Origin: Marinobacter gudaonensis
Lineage (GTDB): Bacteria > Pseudomonadota > Gammaproteobacteria > Pseudomonadales > Oleiphilaceae
Assembly: GCF_900115175.1 (NCBI RefSeq)
Contig: NZ_FOYV01000002.1
Coordinates: 124,001-188,000 of the forward strand
DNA length: 64,000 bases
Reading direction: 5' to 3'
Part shown: positions 1 to 9,447 of the stretch, piece by piece
How positions within the stretch are numbered: position 1 is the stretch's first letter
Layout of the letters: the number at the start of each line of letters is the position of its first letter
Translations under genes and position numbers: made by a program
The notes under the pieces: model-generated
Told to the model about the DNA's origin: nothing
Databases searched by the model: none
What the model saw: only the letters and a program-made list of their open reading frames with translations

Positions 1-261
1 GCCAGCATCCATGGTATAGCCCGTTTGCCCGGCGTTGAGTGCATCAATGTAGGCATCAATCACGTGCTTTGGGGTTGGCAGATCCGGCTGGCCAATTGAC
101 AGGTGAATCACATCCTTCATGGTGGCCGCCATGTTCACCATGCGCCGGATGCCCGGCACCGGAATGGCCTGCATGGCAGGGTTCCAGCTGGCCTTGGTCT
201 TGCGGTATTTCACACGACGCGGTTTGGACTGGCCAGTATCTTTATTGGCGGCTTCTGCCAT
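1..261 (-). CDS. PLP-dependent class I/II aminotransferase, N-terminal part
   Basis: Only the first 87 codons lie in the window; the gene runs off the left edge. The start is ATG at 261 with a strong AGGAGG-type ribosome site just upstream (267-273 region). The protein has a basic, Lys/Arg-rich N-terminal tail of about 25 residues, then a segment ending in SIGQPDLPTPKHV and TGYTMDAG, typical of the N-terminal substrate arm of fold-type I aspartate aminotransferase-like enzymes. The PLP lysine lies outside the window, so substrate specificity cannot be judged. It is divergent from the dehydrogenase that starts at 498, and the two share a 236-bp promoter region. Confidence 0.8.
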   Translation of the reverse strand, partial: MAEAANKDTGQSKPRRVKYRKTKASWNPAMQAIPVPGIRRMVNMAATMKDVIHLSIGQPDLPTPKHVIDAYIDALNAGQTGYTMDAG

Positions 262-497
262 AAACACCTCCTGCAGACAGGGCTTGTTTCATCGTCTCTT
301 GCAGGTTAGTCAGTATAGGAGGCCTCTACAAGACAAAACGGCAGAAAGATGCGGTACGTGAAAGTACGGTCATGGGCGCTTTCAGGTCAAATTCATGGGC
401 CAGCGAAGTTGACCCGACGAGACCCGCCGACCAGACTGTTTATGTGCCCTTGAAAGCACCGGGCGCACGTTCACTCATCGGACAAGGCGGAGGCCCA

Positions 498-1481
498 ATG
501 ACCCAGCACAACAAACCCGTTGTAACCGTTCTCACCGCGCCGGGCGAGCAGGAACCGCCGGGAATGGACGCAGTCCGGGCCCGGGCCGATGTGCGATTCG
601 CCTGCGATGAGCAAACCCTTCGGGATACCCTGCCGGGGACCGACATCATGATGGTCACCGATTTCCGGACGGAAGCACTGGCAGCTGCCTGGCACACTGC
701 CGACAGGCTGAAATGGATCCACGCCACCAGCGCGGGCGTGGATGCGCTGATGTTTCCGGATCTGATCAAGGGCGACGTCATTGTCACCAACGCCCGGGGC
801 ATCTTCGACCGCACCATTGCCGAGTATGTGCTCTGCACCATCCTGATGTTTGCCAAGGATTTTCCGAACTCCATCCGCCTGCAGATGAAACACGAGTGGA
901 AGCATCGGGATACCGAGCGGGCGGAAGGTAAGCAAGTATTGGTGGTGGGCGCCGGCTCCATCGGCCGCCAGATCGGCCGTCTGGTTGGAGCGGCGGGACT
1001 GCAGGCCCACGGCATTGCTCGCAAGCGCCGCAAGGAGGATCCGGATTTTGTGGCGGTCCACGGCAATGACGATCTTTACGAACAGCTGGGGCACGCCGAT
1101 TTCGTGGTTATCGCAGCCCCCCTGACACCCCAGACCGAAGGCCTGTTCGATGAGAAGGCATTCAAGGCCATGAAGAAGTCCGCCCGCCTGATCAACATTG
1201 GCCGTGGCCCCATCGTAAAGACCGACGACCTGATCGCCGCCCTCCAGAGCGGCGAGATTGCCGGCGCCGGCCTGGATGTCTTCGAGGAAGAACCGCTGCC
1301 GGAGAATCACCCGCTCTGGGACATGGAAAACGTCACCATGACTGCCCACATGGCCGGTGATTTCATCGGCTGGAAGCGGGCGCTTACCGATCAGTTCCTG
1401 GAGAACTTTGACCGCTGGCACAAGGGCGAGGAATTGTTCAACCTGGTGGACAAGGAGCTGGGTTACGCTGGGAGCAAGTGA
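498..1481 (+). CDS. D-2-hydroxyacid dehydrogenase (NAD(P)-dependent)
   Basis: A 327-residue enzyme of the D-isomer-specific 2-hydroxyacid dehydrogenase family, which interconverts 2-keto acids and D-2-hydroxy acids with NAD(P)H. The Rossmann motif GAGSIG is at residues 151-156. The family's catalytic residues are visible as Arg236 in IGRG, Glu in VFEEEP (about 264-265) and His284 in TAHMAG. An in-frame extension reaches back to 372, but the ATG at 498 is preceded by an AGGCGGAGG ribosome site and starts at the family's usual place. The exact substrate (glyoxylate/hydroxypyruvate or another 2-keto acid) is not determined. The gene is convergent with the desaturase at 1679, with two repeat elements in the gap. 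Confidence 0.85.
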   Translation: MTQHNKPVVTVLTAPGEQEPPGMDAVRARADVRFACDEQTLRDTLPGTDIMMVTDFRTEALAAAWHTADRLKWIHATSAGVDALMFPDLIKGDVIVTNARGIFDRTIAEYVLCTILMFAKDFPNSIRLQMKHEWKHRDTERAEGKQVLVVGAGSIGRQIGRLVGAAGLQAHGIARKRRKEDPDFVAVHGNDDLYEQLGHADFVVIAAPLTPQTEGLFDEKAFKAMKKSARLINIGRGPIVKTDDLIAALQSGEIAGAGLDVFEEEPLPENHPLWDMENVTMTAHMAGDFIGWKRALTDQFLENFDRWHKGEELFNLVDKELGYAGSK

Positions 1482-1500
1482 TTAATTGACCGCTTAGTCC

Positions 1501-1613
1501 GGAGCCATGGGTGGGCCGGCCTCCGGAAACACGCTGTGAATACATCCCTGTACGCTCGGCTCCGCCATCCATGGCTCCGCACGGTTTCCGGAGGCCGGCC
1601 CACCCATGGCTCC
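1501..1613. repeat. Long palindromic element, copy A
   Basis: A perfect 30-bp inverted repeat (1501-1530 and 1584-1613) encloses a 53-nt interior (1531-1583). The interior, read on the + strand from 1533, holds two small hairpins centred on ACATCCCTGT and CCATCCATGG. The same interior plan, with wholly different arms, recurs at 2955-3066 and 57802-57909. It lies in the convergent gap between the dehydrogenase and the desaturase, so it could also act as a bidirectional terminator, although no T-tract follows. Confidence 0.85.
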
Positions 1614-1637
1614 TACGAGTCAGTCCCGAATCAGAAC

Positions 1638-1669
1638 GTAGGTCGGATTAGCCAAAGGCGTAATCCGAC
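1638..1669 (+). repeat. REP-type hairpin with GTAG head
   Basis: The tetranucleotide GTAG at 1638-1641 is followed by a hairpin with a 9-bp stem, GTCGGATTA (1642-1650) pairing with TAATCCGAC (1661-1669), and an inner GCC-AAA-GGC. A GTAG/GGAG head followed by a short imperfect hairpin is the established signature of REP elements mobilised by RAYT transposases. No RAYT gene is in the window. It lies 25 bp from copy A of the long palindrome and 10 bp from the desaturase stop codon. Confidence 0.7.
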
Positions 1670-1678
1670 AACTCTTCG

Positions 1679-2767
1679 CTAAACCCGACCACTGGCGGAA
1701 TACCTCTGCTGCAACGGCAACAAATCAAACACCCTCTCCGGGTTGTTCGGATCCACCAGCTCTGTCGGTGACTTGTAAACCCGGGGGGTGCTGTACAGCA
1801 GCTTCAGCGCCGTACTGTGCGGCATGGCCACATACCGCTCACCATGATTCTCCTCCAGCCAACGGCGCACACGCGGTGCCATGTTGTGGCCCATTTTCGG
1901 GAAGAAATGGTGCTCCACGTGATGACTGAACCGGAAATGCAGCCGATCCAGCAGCGGGTGGCTGCGCAGGCTCATGGAATTGTCCAGCGGGTTGTTAGTC
2001 GCCGTTTGCGGCCGCAGGAAGTGGTTGGTGAGAATGTACCCCTGCCCCAGCGCATTGGCCGCCATGAACGGAACCAGCACCGTAAACACCGCCAGCGGCC
2101 CTGAAACGATCGCCAGAACCACCCAGACTGCCACGCAGGCGAAGGACTGCCGGATGGCCTTGCGGCGGTCAAACCCCTTGAACTGCTTCCGCCGCTTCGC
2201 CTGGAACCAGAGCACCATCTGGGCGTGGAAGGTGAACGAATAGGTCAGGAACAGATAGCTGTACCAGGTACCGGAACCGGGTGCCAGCCTGGTGAACTTC
2301 TTCTGCTTCGGGTCCGTTTTGTAGCGCCGCAACGTCCCGAAACTGTCCGGGTCCACGTCGCCGGCGTTGGTATTGCCGTGATGCACCACGTTGTGCCACC
2401 GACGCCAGAACTCGGGCGGCACGATCAACGGCCCGAACCCGAGCCAGCCAAAGAAGTTCTGCCACCGCCGGCTCATGCCCAGCGCCCCGTGCAATACCTC
2501 ATGGGCCAGCAACGCCTGGCAACCGATGGTATGCCCCACCAGTAAACCAAGCCCCAGATTCGCATACCAGGGCAACCCCGCCAGCAAGATGGCGGCGATA
2601 CCTCCCCAAATCATTAACTGCAGCGGCAGAAACCAGACAACCCGCCAGGTTTGCGGCCTGAACGTATCCGCCGGCAGCTCCTTCTTCATCCTGTCCCTGA
2701 GTTCCCGCTCATCCGGCTTACCAAAAACGGTATGACCGAGAGATTCGGGTTGTACGGCAGCGTTCAT
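1679..2767 (-). CDS. Membrane fatty acid desaturase family protein
   Basis: A 362-residue membrane-bound di-iron desaturase/hydroxylase. All three histidine clusters are present: HEVLHG at 89-94, HNVVHH at 125-130 and HHVEHH at 282-287, the ligand set of acyl-lipid and acyl-CoA desaturases. Hydrophobic segments at about 43-80 and 210-240 fit two pairs of membrane spans, leaving the His boxes on the cytoplasmic face. Regioselectivity cannot be read from the sequence. The start is ATG at 2767, with an AGGTGACAG stretch just upstream. The gene is monocistronic and its neighbours (acs, fatty acyl-CoA reductase) also deal with acyl metabolism. Confidence 0.85.
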   Translation of the reverse strand: MNAAVQPESLGHTVFGKPDERELRDRMKKELPADTFRPQTWRVVWFLPLQLMIWGGIAAILLAGLPWYANLGLGLLVGHTIGCQALLAHEVLHGALGMSRRWQNFFGWLGFGPLIVPPEFWRRWHNVVHHGNTNAGDVDPDSFGTLRRYKTDPKQKKFTRLAPGSGTWYSYLFLTYSFTFHAQMVLWFQAKRRKQFKGFDRRKAIRQSFACVAVWVVLAIVSGPLAVFTVLVPFMAANALGQGYILTNHFLRPQTATNNPLDNSMSLRSHPLLDRLHFRFSHHVEHHFFPKMGHNMAPRVRRWLEENHGERYVAMPHSTALKLLYSTPRVYKSPTELVDPNNPERVFDLLPLQQRYSASGRV

Positions 2768-2954
2768 CTGTCACCTTTGATTATTCGGTTAAATCCAGTC
2801 ACGGAATCTTATTTCAGAGTACAACTGTGCGCTGAATTTAACTTACAAATGCCATTATCGCAACACCAAAAATCAGAAAATGAGAGGAACACGAAATAGA
2901 CTGGAACAGCTGTACCGTTTTTATTAAGCAGGAAAGTCGTTCACGGAAGCTGAA
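2768..2954. promoter_or_regulatory. AT-rich upstream region of the desaturase gene
   Basis: About 190 bp, clearly more AT-rich than the flanking genes, lie upstream of the leftward desaturase and must hold its promoter. I see no convincing -35/-10 pair and no operator that I can name. The rest of the gene-free stretch up to 3158 is occupied by palindrome copy B and the erdR terminator, listed separately. Confidence 0.4.
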
Positions 2955-3066
2955 GTGCGGGGTGCGGAAGGGCCCCCGCAGGATGTCTTTGGCCATGGAT
3001 GGCCAAAGCCAAGCGCACATGGATGTGCTCGTAGCGTTCCTGCGGGGGCCCTTCCGCACCCCGCAC
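2955..3066. repeat. Long palindromic element, copy B
   Basis: A perfect 29-bp inverted repeat (2955-2983 and 3038-3066) encloses a 54-nt interior. Read on the minus strand from 3035, the interior aligns with copies A and C. It contains the hairpins GCACAT-CC-ATGTGC and CTTTGGCCAT-CC-ATGGCCAAAG, the latter with 10 perfect pairs. The arm sequence has no extended match to copies A or C. It lies between the 3' end of erdR and the upstream region of the desaturase. Confidence 0.85.
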
Positions 3067-3097
3067 CACTCGCATGGCAACGGACCAAAACCAAAAG

Positions 3098-3128
3098 CAA
3101 AAAAAAACGGGAGCCCAAAGGCTCCCGT
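3098..3128 (-). terminator. Rho-independent terminator of the erdR-like gene
   Basis: On the minus strand, a 9-bp GC-rich stem (ACGGGAGCC pairing with GGCTCCCGT, 3107-3128) with a 4-nt loop is followed by a run of about nine T residues (3099-3107 read as A on the + strand). It lies 30 bp downstream of the regulator stop codon at 3159. Confidence 0.85.
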
Positions 3129-3158
3129 TCACTATCTATTAAAACCAGAAAAACCAGA

Positions 3159-3824
3159 TCAACTACCAGACAAGGACTGATCCGAAGGATCGATCTCCAT
3201 CTGCTGAATCGCAATCACCGCCTGAGTCCGGTTCCGAACCCCAAGCTTCCGGAACACCGCCGTAATATGCGCCTTGATGGTCGCCTCCGACACATCCAGA
3301 TCATAGGCGATCTGCTTGTTCAGAAGCCCCTCGGCCAGCATACCCAGCACCCGGAACTGCTGCGGCGTCAGCGACGCCAGCTTCTCGGAAAAATCCGTGG
3401 CATCCGAATGCATCCGCTCGATCTTCTCGGCAACGCCCTCCGGCAGCCAAACGTCACCTTCCAGCACCGCCTGAATCGCCTCGGTGATGGTAGGCAACGG
3501 CGCCGACTTCGGGATGAAGCCGGAGGCGCCGTAGTCGATCGAGCGACGCATCACCTGTAATTCCTCGGATCCTGACACAACCACCACCGGCAGCCCCGGG
3601 TACTGCCCGCGCATGAACACGAGCCCCGAAAAGCCGTGGGCACCCGGCATATTGAGATCCAGCAGGACCAGATCCGCATCCGGATGCGACTCTACCGCCG
3701 CCTGCAATGCCTTGATGCTGTCGACTTCCACCGTCTCGGCATCCGGCACCGCCTGACTGACCGCCTGCTTCAATGCTGCACGGAACAGCGGGTGATCATC
3801 AGCGACGATAATTGTTTGTGCCAT
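3159..3824 (-). CDS. erdR: LuxR/NarL-family response regulator, ErdR-like
   Basis: A 221-residue response regulator. The N-terminal receiver domain (about 1-120) has the acidic pair at Asp9/Asp10 and the phospho-acceptor Asp56 in LLDLNMPG. A C-terminal LuxR-type helix-turn-helix occupies about 150-210 (LTPQQFRVLGMLAEG, NKQIAYDLDVSEATIKAH). In Pseudomonas, ErdR controls acetyl-CoA synthetase and ethanol-oxidation genes, and here acs lies immediately upstream in the same direction, 43 bp away. The symbol rests on that context and on size. No partner kinase is adjacent. A rho-independent terminator follows at 3098-3128. Confidence 0.75.
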   Translation of the reverse strand: MAQTIIVADDHPLFRAALKQAVSQAVPDAETVEVDSIKALQAAVESHPDADLVLLDLNMPGAHGFSGLVFMRGQYPGLPVVVVSGSEELQVMRRSIDYGASGFIPKSAPLPTITEAIQAVLEGDVWLPEGVAEKIERMHSDATDFSEKLASLTPQQFRVLGMLAEGLLNKQIAYDLDVSEATIKAHITAVFRKLGVRNRTQAVIAIQQMEIDPSDQSLSGS

Positions 3825-3867
3825 TCAAAGGTTCCTTACAGGTACAAGGCCTGGTAACACTCAGGCG

Positions 3868-5817
<1,950 letters not shown>

Positions 5818-6155
5818 TGTGCTCCCCCTTAGTCTAGAGACTGTTGTCATTATCGGTTCTGGAATTCAGAGCAATCGGGCCTCTCCGGCCCTAAAGACGG
5901 ATAGAGGTAGTTCACCATGTGAACCGCTACACAATGAATTAGACTAACGTCCTAATCCGCCTCAACTTTTAGACAGATCCTGTCGGTAAAGCGCACGAAA
6001 ACAGCGGTATCGTGCATCGAACGAGAAGCTTTATTAAGGATAGTTGTAACACCACGAATGGCAAACCCGAGCGGGCGGTATGGAGAGAGGCAGGAGCAAT
6101 AACAGGGAGCAAGCAGACCCGACCCCGGGGAAGACCCGAGGCCGGGGCAAGGCCA
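5818..6155 (-). promoter_or_regulatory. acs upstream region with a perfect dyad
   Basis: This 338-bp gene-free stretch holds the acs promoter region (leftward) and the 3' flank of the acyl-CoA reductase gene. At 5910-5924 there is a perfect palindrome with half-sites GTTCAC and GTGAAC and a 3-bp centre, about 93 bp before the acs start. At 5939-5955 an imperfect dyad of TTAGAC and GTCCTAA type follows. Both could be regulator sites, for example for ErdR. I see no certain -35/-10 pair and no gene. Confidence 0.4.
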
Positions 6156-7691
6156 TCAGGCTGCCTTCTTCCGGGCCTTGGCCGAACGCAGGCTGTATAC
6201 CTTGCGCTCTTTCAGGGCGTACCGGTTGAGACCGGCAAGGTGGATCTTGCGGAGGTAGGTTGCCCAATCGATCTGGCGGGCATCAACCGGGAACAGCATC
6301 GTATCCAGCTCGCCCATGCGGGCCGCCAGAGCTAACAGCTCATCGTTGCGGAAGATATAGTCCGGCGCGGTGTAGAACCCGAAGATGGTCGCCAGAGAGC
6401 GAGTGGTATCCAGGTTGCGCAGGATCTTCAGTTCTCGATCGTGCCCGAGCATACGCAGCACCTTGCCGGTCAGCGTCAGGGGCAGGCGCACGCCACCCAC
6501 CACCGCATCGAACAGCCGGCGGTTTACCGCCATGAAGGGCTTGGTCGGCTGACGGTAGAAGAGCTGGTCGTAGGCGGCATAGTTGGCTTTCGACTCGGCC
6601 ATCAGGTGGTCAATGAACTGACCCAGCGTCACCGGATTGGAACTGCCGCTGCAGCACTGATAGATCCTGTGCCTCGGCGCTTCGGCGAGGGCTTCGGCCG
6701 CTGCCAGGATAATGGCGTTCGCCACCAGATCCACAGGAATCACATCGATGGTGCCCGAGCGCTTGCCCGGGAACAGGGTGACCTTTTCCCGGGCGTAGGC
6801 CAGGATGATCGCATCAGCCACCTTCACGCCCTCGATCCAGCCCGGCGCCGGCTCCTCCAGAGCACTTTCGATAATGGACGGACGTACAATGGTCAACGCC
6901 CGGCCAGAGAGCGCCTTCAGTAACAGCTGCTCACCGAGCCATTTGGTGAAGGTGTAGGTGTCGCTCCAGCCATAACGGTTGGCCTCGCGAATACCCAGGT
7001 CCACCAGCTTTTTCTCTAGCTGCTTACCCGAATAGCGCGAGCGGACATCCGCTATCTTGTCGTCCAGTAGTCGCACCAGCTCGTCAATTTCATAGTATCC
7101 ATCGGTGCTCCGGGGAATGGCCTCGCCGGCGGGTTTGATCACCGATTCGGTAATCTGGCCGGAATTCATCCCGTTGACGTAACAGGTGGAGACCTGGAGC
7201 ACAGCCAGGGACGCATTCTGGCGTGCCAGTTCGGCAACGTTATCAAGGCACCGGGTGTTGATGGCAAGGGCCTTGTCCAGCTCTTCGCGGAAATTCACGC
7301 TGGCCGCGGAGTTGATCACCATATCCAGGCTCGCTGCGAGCTTGCGGAAACGCTCAGCAGGCAGACCGAACAGTGGTTCGGTAACCTCGCCCGTCACACA
7401 GAACACGCGCTCATCAATGAAGGTTTCGAAGCCGTCAGGGTCGTCCTGGCGAAGGCGGTCGAATACCGACGAGGTGGCAATTTCCTCGAAGAATCGCTCG
7501 CGGGCGTCGGGGTGGCGCTTGTTGCCTCGGATCAGCAGGTGAATGCCACCAATATCCGGAACAGCCCGAATCAGCTTCTCCAGAACTACCTTCCCCAGGA
7601 ATCCTGTGGTACCGGTGATCAGAACATGCTTTCCCCGGAGCTGCTCGAGGACTCTTGAAGACGCGTTGGGATTCAACGGCTGTTTTGCCAT
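6156..7691 (-). CDS. Fatty acyl-CoA reductase, alcohol-forming type
   Basis: A 511-residue NADPH-dependent reductase of the FAR/Male-sterility family. The extended-SDR Rossmann motif GTTGFLG is at 27-33. The catalytic YxxxK appears as YTFTK in the segment after SDT, and the C-terminal FAR module runs from about 370 to the end. Enzymes of this size and design from Marinobacter reduce long-chain acyl-CoA or fatty aldehyde to fatty alcohol, the alcohol donor for wax esters made by WS/DGAT. No WS/DGAT gene is in the window. The start is ATG at 7691 with AAGGAG upstream; six in-frame codons further upstream are dismissed. The basic C-terminus (AKARKKAA) is notable. Confidence 0.88.
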   Translation of the reverse strand: MAKQPLNPNASSRVLEQLRGKHVLITGTTGFLGKVVLEKLIRAVPDIGGIHLLIRGNKRHPDARERFFEEIATSSVFDRLRQDDPDGFETFIDERVFCVTGEVTEPLFGLPAERFRKLAASLDMVINSAASVNFREELDKALAINTRCLDNVAELARQNASLAVLQVSTCYVNGMNSGQITESVIKPAGEAIPRSTDGYYEIDELVRLLDDKIADVRSRYSGKQLEKKLVDLGIREANRYGWSDTYTFTKWLGEQLLLKALSGRALTIVRPSIIESALEEPAPGWIEGVKVADAIILAYAREKVTLFPGKRSGTIDVIPVDLVANAIILAAAEALAEAPRHRIYQCCSGSSNPVTLGQFIDHLMAESKANYAAYDQLFYRQPTKPFMAVNRRLFDAVVGGVRLPLTLTGKVLRMLGHDRELKILRNLDTTRSLATIFGFYTAPDYIFRNDELLALAARMGELDTMLFPVDARQIDWATYLRKIHLAGLNRYALKERKVYSLRSAKARKKAA

Positions 7692-7914
7692 GGGAGAACT
7701 CCTTCTCAATGACTGTGCTACACCGGCGAGGGCCTGCCGGCTGTGAAAAATAGGTGAACCGACTGCAACAGACCCGTTGCATATTACGGGCCACGATCAC
7801 GAAATATGGTCAATCCTTGCACAACTCTCGTGACAGGGCGGTGACACAGAGCAAAGTTACGCTACAAAAAGTGCTAATAAAATGACAAAAATAGTGTCAG
7901 ATGCGGCGGCAGGG

Positions 7915-9243
7915 TCAGGACCCGTCGCGGCTGTTGCCAGACAGGGAACGCAGTAGCTGATCAAGGGAGATATCGGCGGGCTGCTCCCGCAGGACCCGCA
8001 CCAGGCGGTCCTGCTCGCCAAAACTGATTCGGTCATAGACTGGCTCGCTCTGCGCGGGAGCGCGCAGGTTTTCCGGGGCAATTCGTGCTGCTGTAGGAAA
8101 CACCTGGTCCGCAAGATTCCGGAGATGGGCCGCCAGATGTTTCCGGCGTTCCATATCCAGGTTTTCCCAGTTCATCGAACCAAGACCGGTCTGGATGATC
8201 TCCACCGCATCGCTGTCGAGCGTGCTTCCCAACAGTGCAAACAGACGGGTAAACGCCTCATAACGCAGCAACGGCTCCACCTCACCCTGACGGAACACCG
8301 CCTCCAGCTCACCGACCGACTGGAGAACACCCTCTTTCCGGGGCACCGGCCGGGTTTCCGGCTGCTCACCATTCGATTGCGCATGCTGGCCATCCGGTTT
8401 CGGGGCATCCCGGCGGGAAACCCGGTGCCAGTAGGCAGCAAAACCCGCCTTGCGAGGGGGTAATTGCGACAATCGGACATCCAGCATATCGGCGAGAGTG
8501 TGGAACTGGCGGCACGAAGGGTCGGATACCGGGAGCAGGGCCACAGGCTTCTGGTTGAGGACGGACTGGCGGAGAGTCTCATCCCGCCAGATACCGCCCA
8601 TGTAATGCAGGGAAATGCCCAGATGACGTTGCGCCGCGGAATCCAGGCGCTGGAACACCGACCTGGCCTGGCTTGCGCCCTGGGCCATGTTTACCAGGAT
8701 ACTGGGAACCCGGGTGTAGCCCCGGCGCCGCAACACCTTGATCAGCGAAAACGCATCCGTGAGCGACGCCGGATCGGGAGTAACAACCACACAAGCCAGC
8801 TCAGCGGCGGCGATCATGTGCAGGCCGGCAGCCTGGAGGCCGGCGGCGGTGTCGGTGATCACGTAGTCGTACCGGCTCTCGAGGTTGTTCAGCGCCCGGA
8901 GTATGCGCAGACTCTCGGCCTGCCCCATATCCATACAGTCCTGAACCCCGGAGGCGCCAGGCACGATGTGAAGGCCGTAGTCGGATTCGAGAATGATGTC
9001 TTCCAGGCGACACTCCCCGGCCATAACATTGGCGAGTGTCCTGCGCGGGTACAAGCCCACCATGATGCTCACGTTCGCCAGATCGGTATCGCCATCAAGC
9101 AGCAGTACTCGCTTGTCCTGCCGCGCCAGGGTCAACGCCAGGTTCAGGGCCACCGACGTTTTGCCCACCCCACCTTTACCCCCGGTGACAGCGATCGTCC
9201 GGGGCTGGTTTGGATTATGCTTGGAAGGCTCTCTGGCGTTCAT
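7915..9243 (-). CDS. MinD/ParA-family ATPase with long C-terminal extension (FlhG-like)
   Basis: A P-loop ATPase with the deviant Walker A motif KGGVGKT near residue 24-29, a DGDTDLANVS switch and a DTAAG segment, as in the MinD/FlhG (FleN) branch of the SIMIBI class. The first 260 or so residues form the ATPase. A further 180 residues have no recognisable domain and include a Pro/Gln/Arg-rich linker at about 275-310. FlhG proteins are usually near 290 residues, so this is an extended relative and not the canonical flagellar-number regulator. No flagellar genes are nearby. The start is ATG at 9243, with GTG one codon earlier as an alternative. It is divergent from the HDOD-kinase gene. Confidence 0.75.
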   Translation of the reverse strand: MNAREPSKHNPNQPRTIAVTGGKGGVGKTSVALNLALTLARQDKRVLLLDGDTDLANVSIMVGLYPRRTLANVMAGECRLEDIILESDYGLHIVPGASGVQDCMDMGQAESLRILRALNNLESRYDYVITDTAAGLQAAGLHMIAAAELACVVVTPDPASLTDAFSLIKVLRRRGYTRVPSILVNMAQGASQARSVFQRLDSAAQRHLGISLHYMGGIWRDETLRQSVLNQKPVALLPVSDPSCRQFHTLADMLDVRLSQLPPRKAGFAAYWHRVSRRDAPKPDGQHAQSNGEQPETRPVPRKEGVLQSVGELEAVFRQGEVEPLLRYEAFTRLFALLGSTLDSDAVEIIQTGLGSMNWENLDMERRKHLAAHLRNLADQVFPTAARIAPENLRAPAQSEPVYDRISFGEQDRLVRVLREQPADISLDQLLRSLSGNSRDGS

Positions 9244-9246
9244 CAC

Positions 9247-9447
9247 CGGTAATCGGAGTCCCTGATTTTACGGTCTGGATCGTCTAATCTGTAAAAATTC
9301 TACACATATCACGGATTAGATAATATATTGCTTAAAAAAAGAGCAATAAGTATTTAATAACGACGGATTATTGTCTAAGCTCTTTTCGACAATAAGAATG
9401 AACACTCCGTCATATATAGACTGTTTCATTGCACGGCAGGTAAGCCT
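9247..9447. promoter_or_regulatory. AT-rich divergent control region
   Basis: This 200-bp region between two divergent genes is strikingly AT-rich. It contains three AC(A/G)GATTA elements: one reversed at 9283-9292 and two forward at 9311-9320 and 9363-9370. An 8-bp inverted repeat, TTATTGTC (9368-9375) and GACAATAA (9388-9395), has a 12-nt spacer. The spacing suggests binding sites for a regulator of one or both genes, but the protein is unknown. Confidence 0.45.

Noticed and set aside
1501..1613. Integron attC site or transposon end
   Set aside because: The perfect arms and two-hairpin interior do not show the R'/R'' and L'/L'' box layout of attC sites. There is no integrase gene and no target-site duplication evident around the element.
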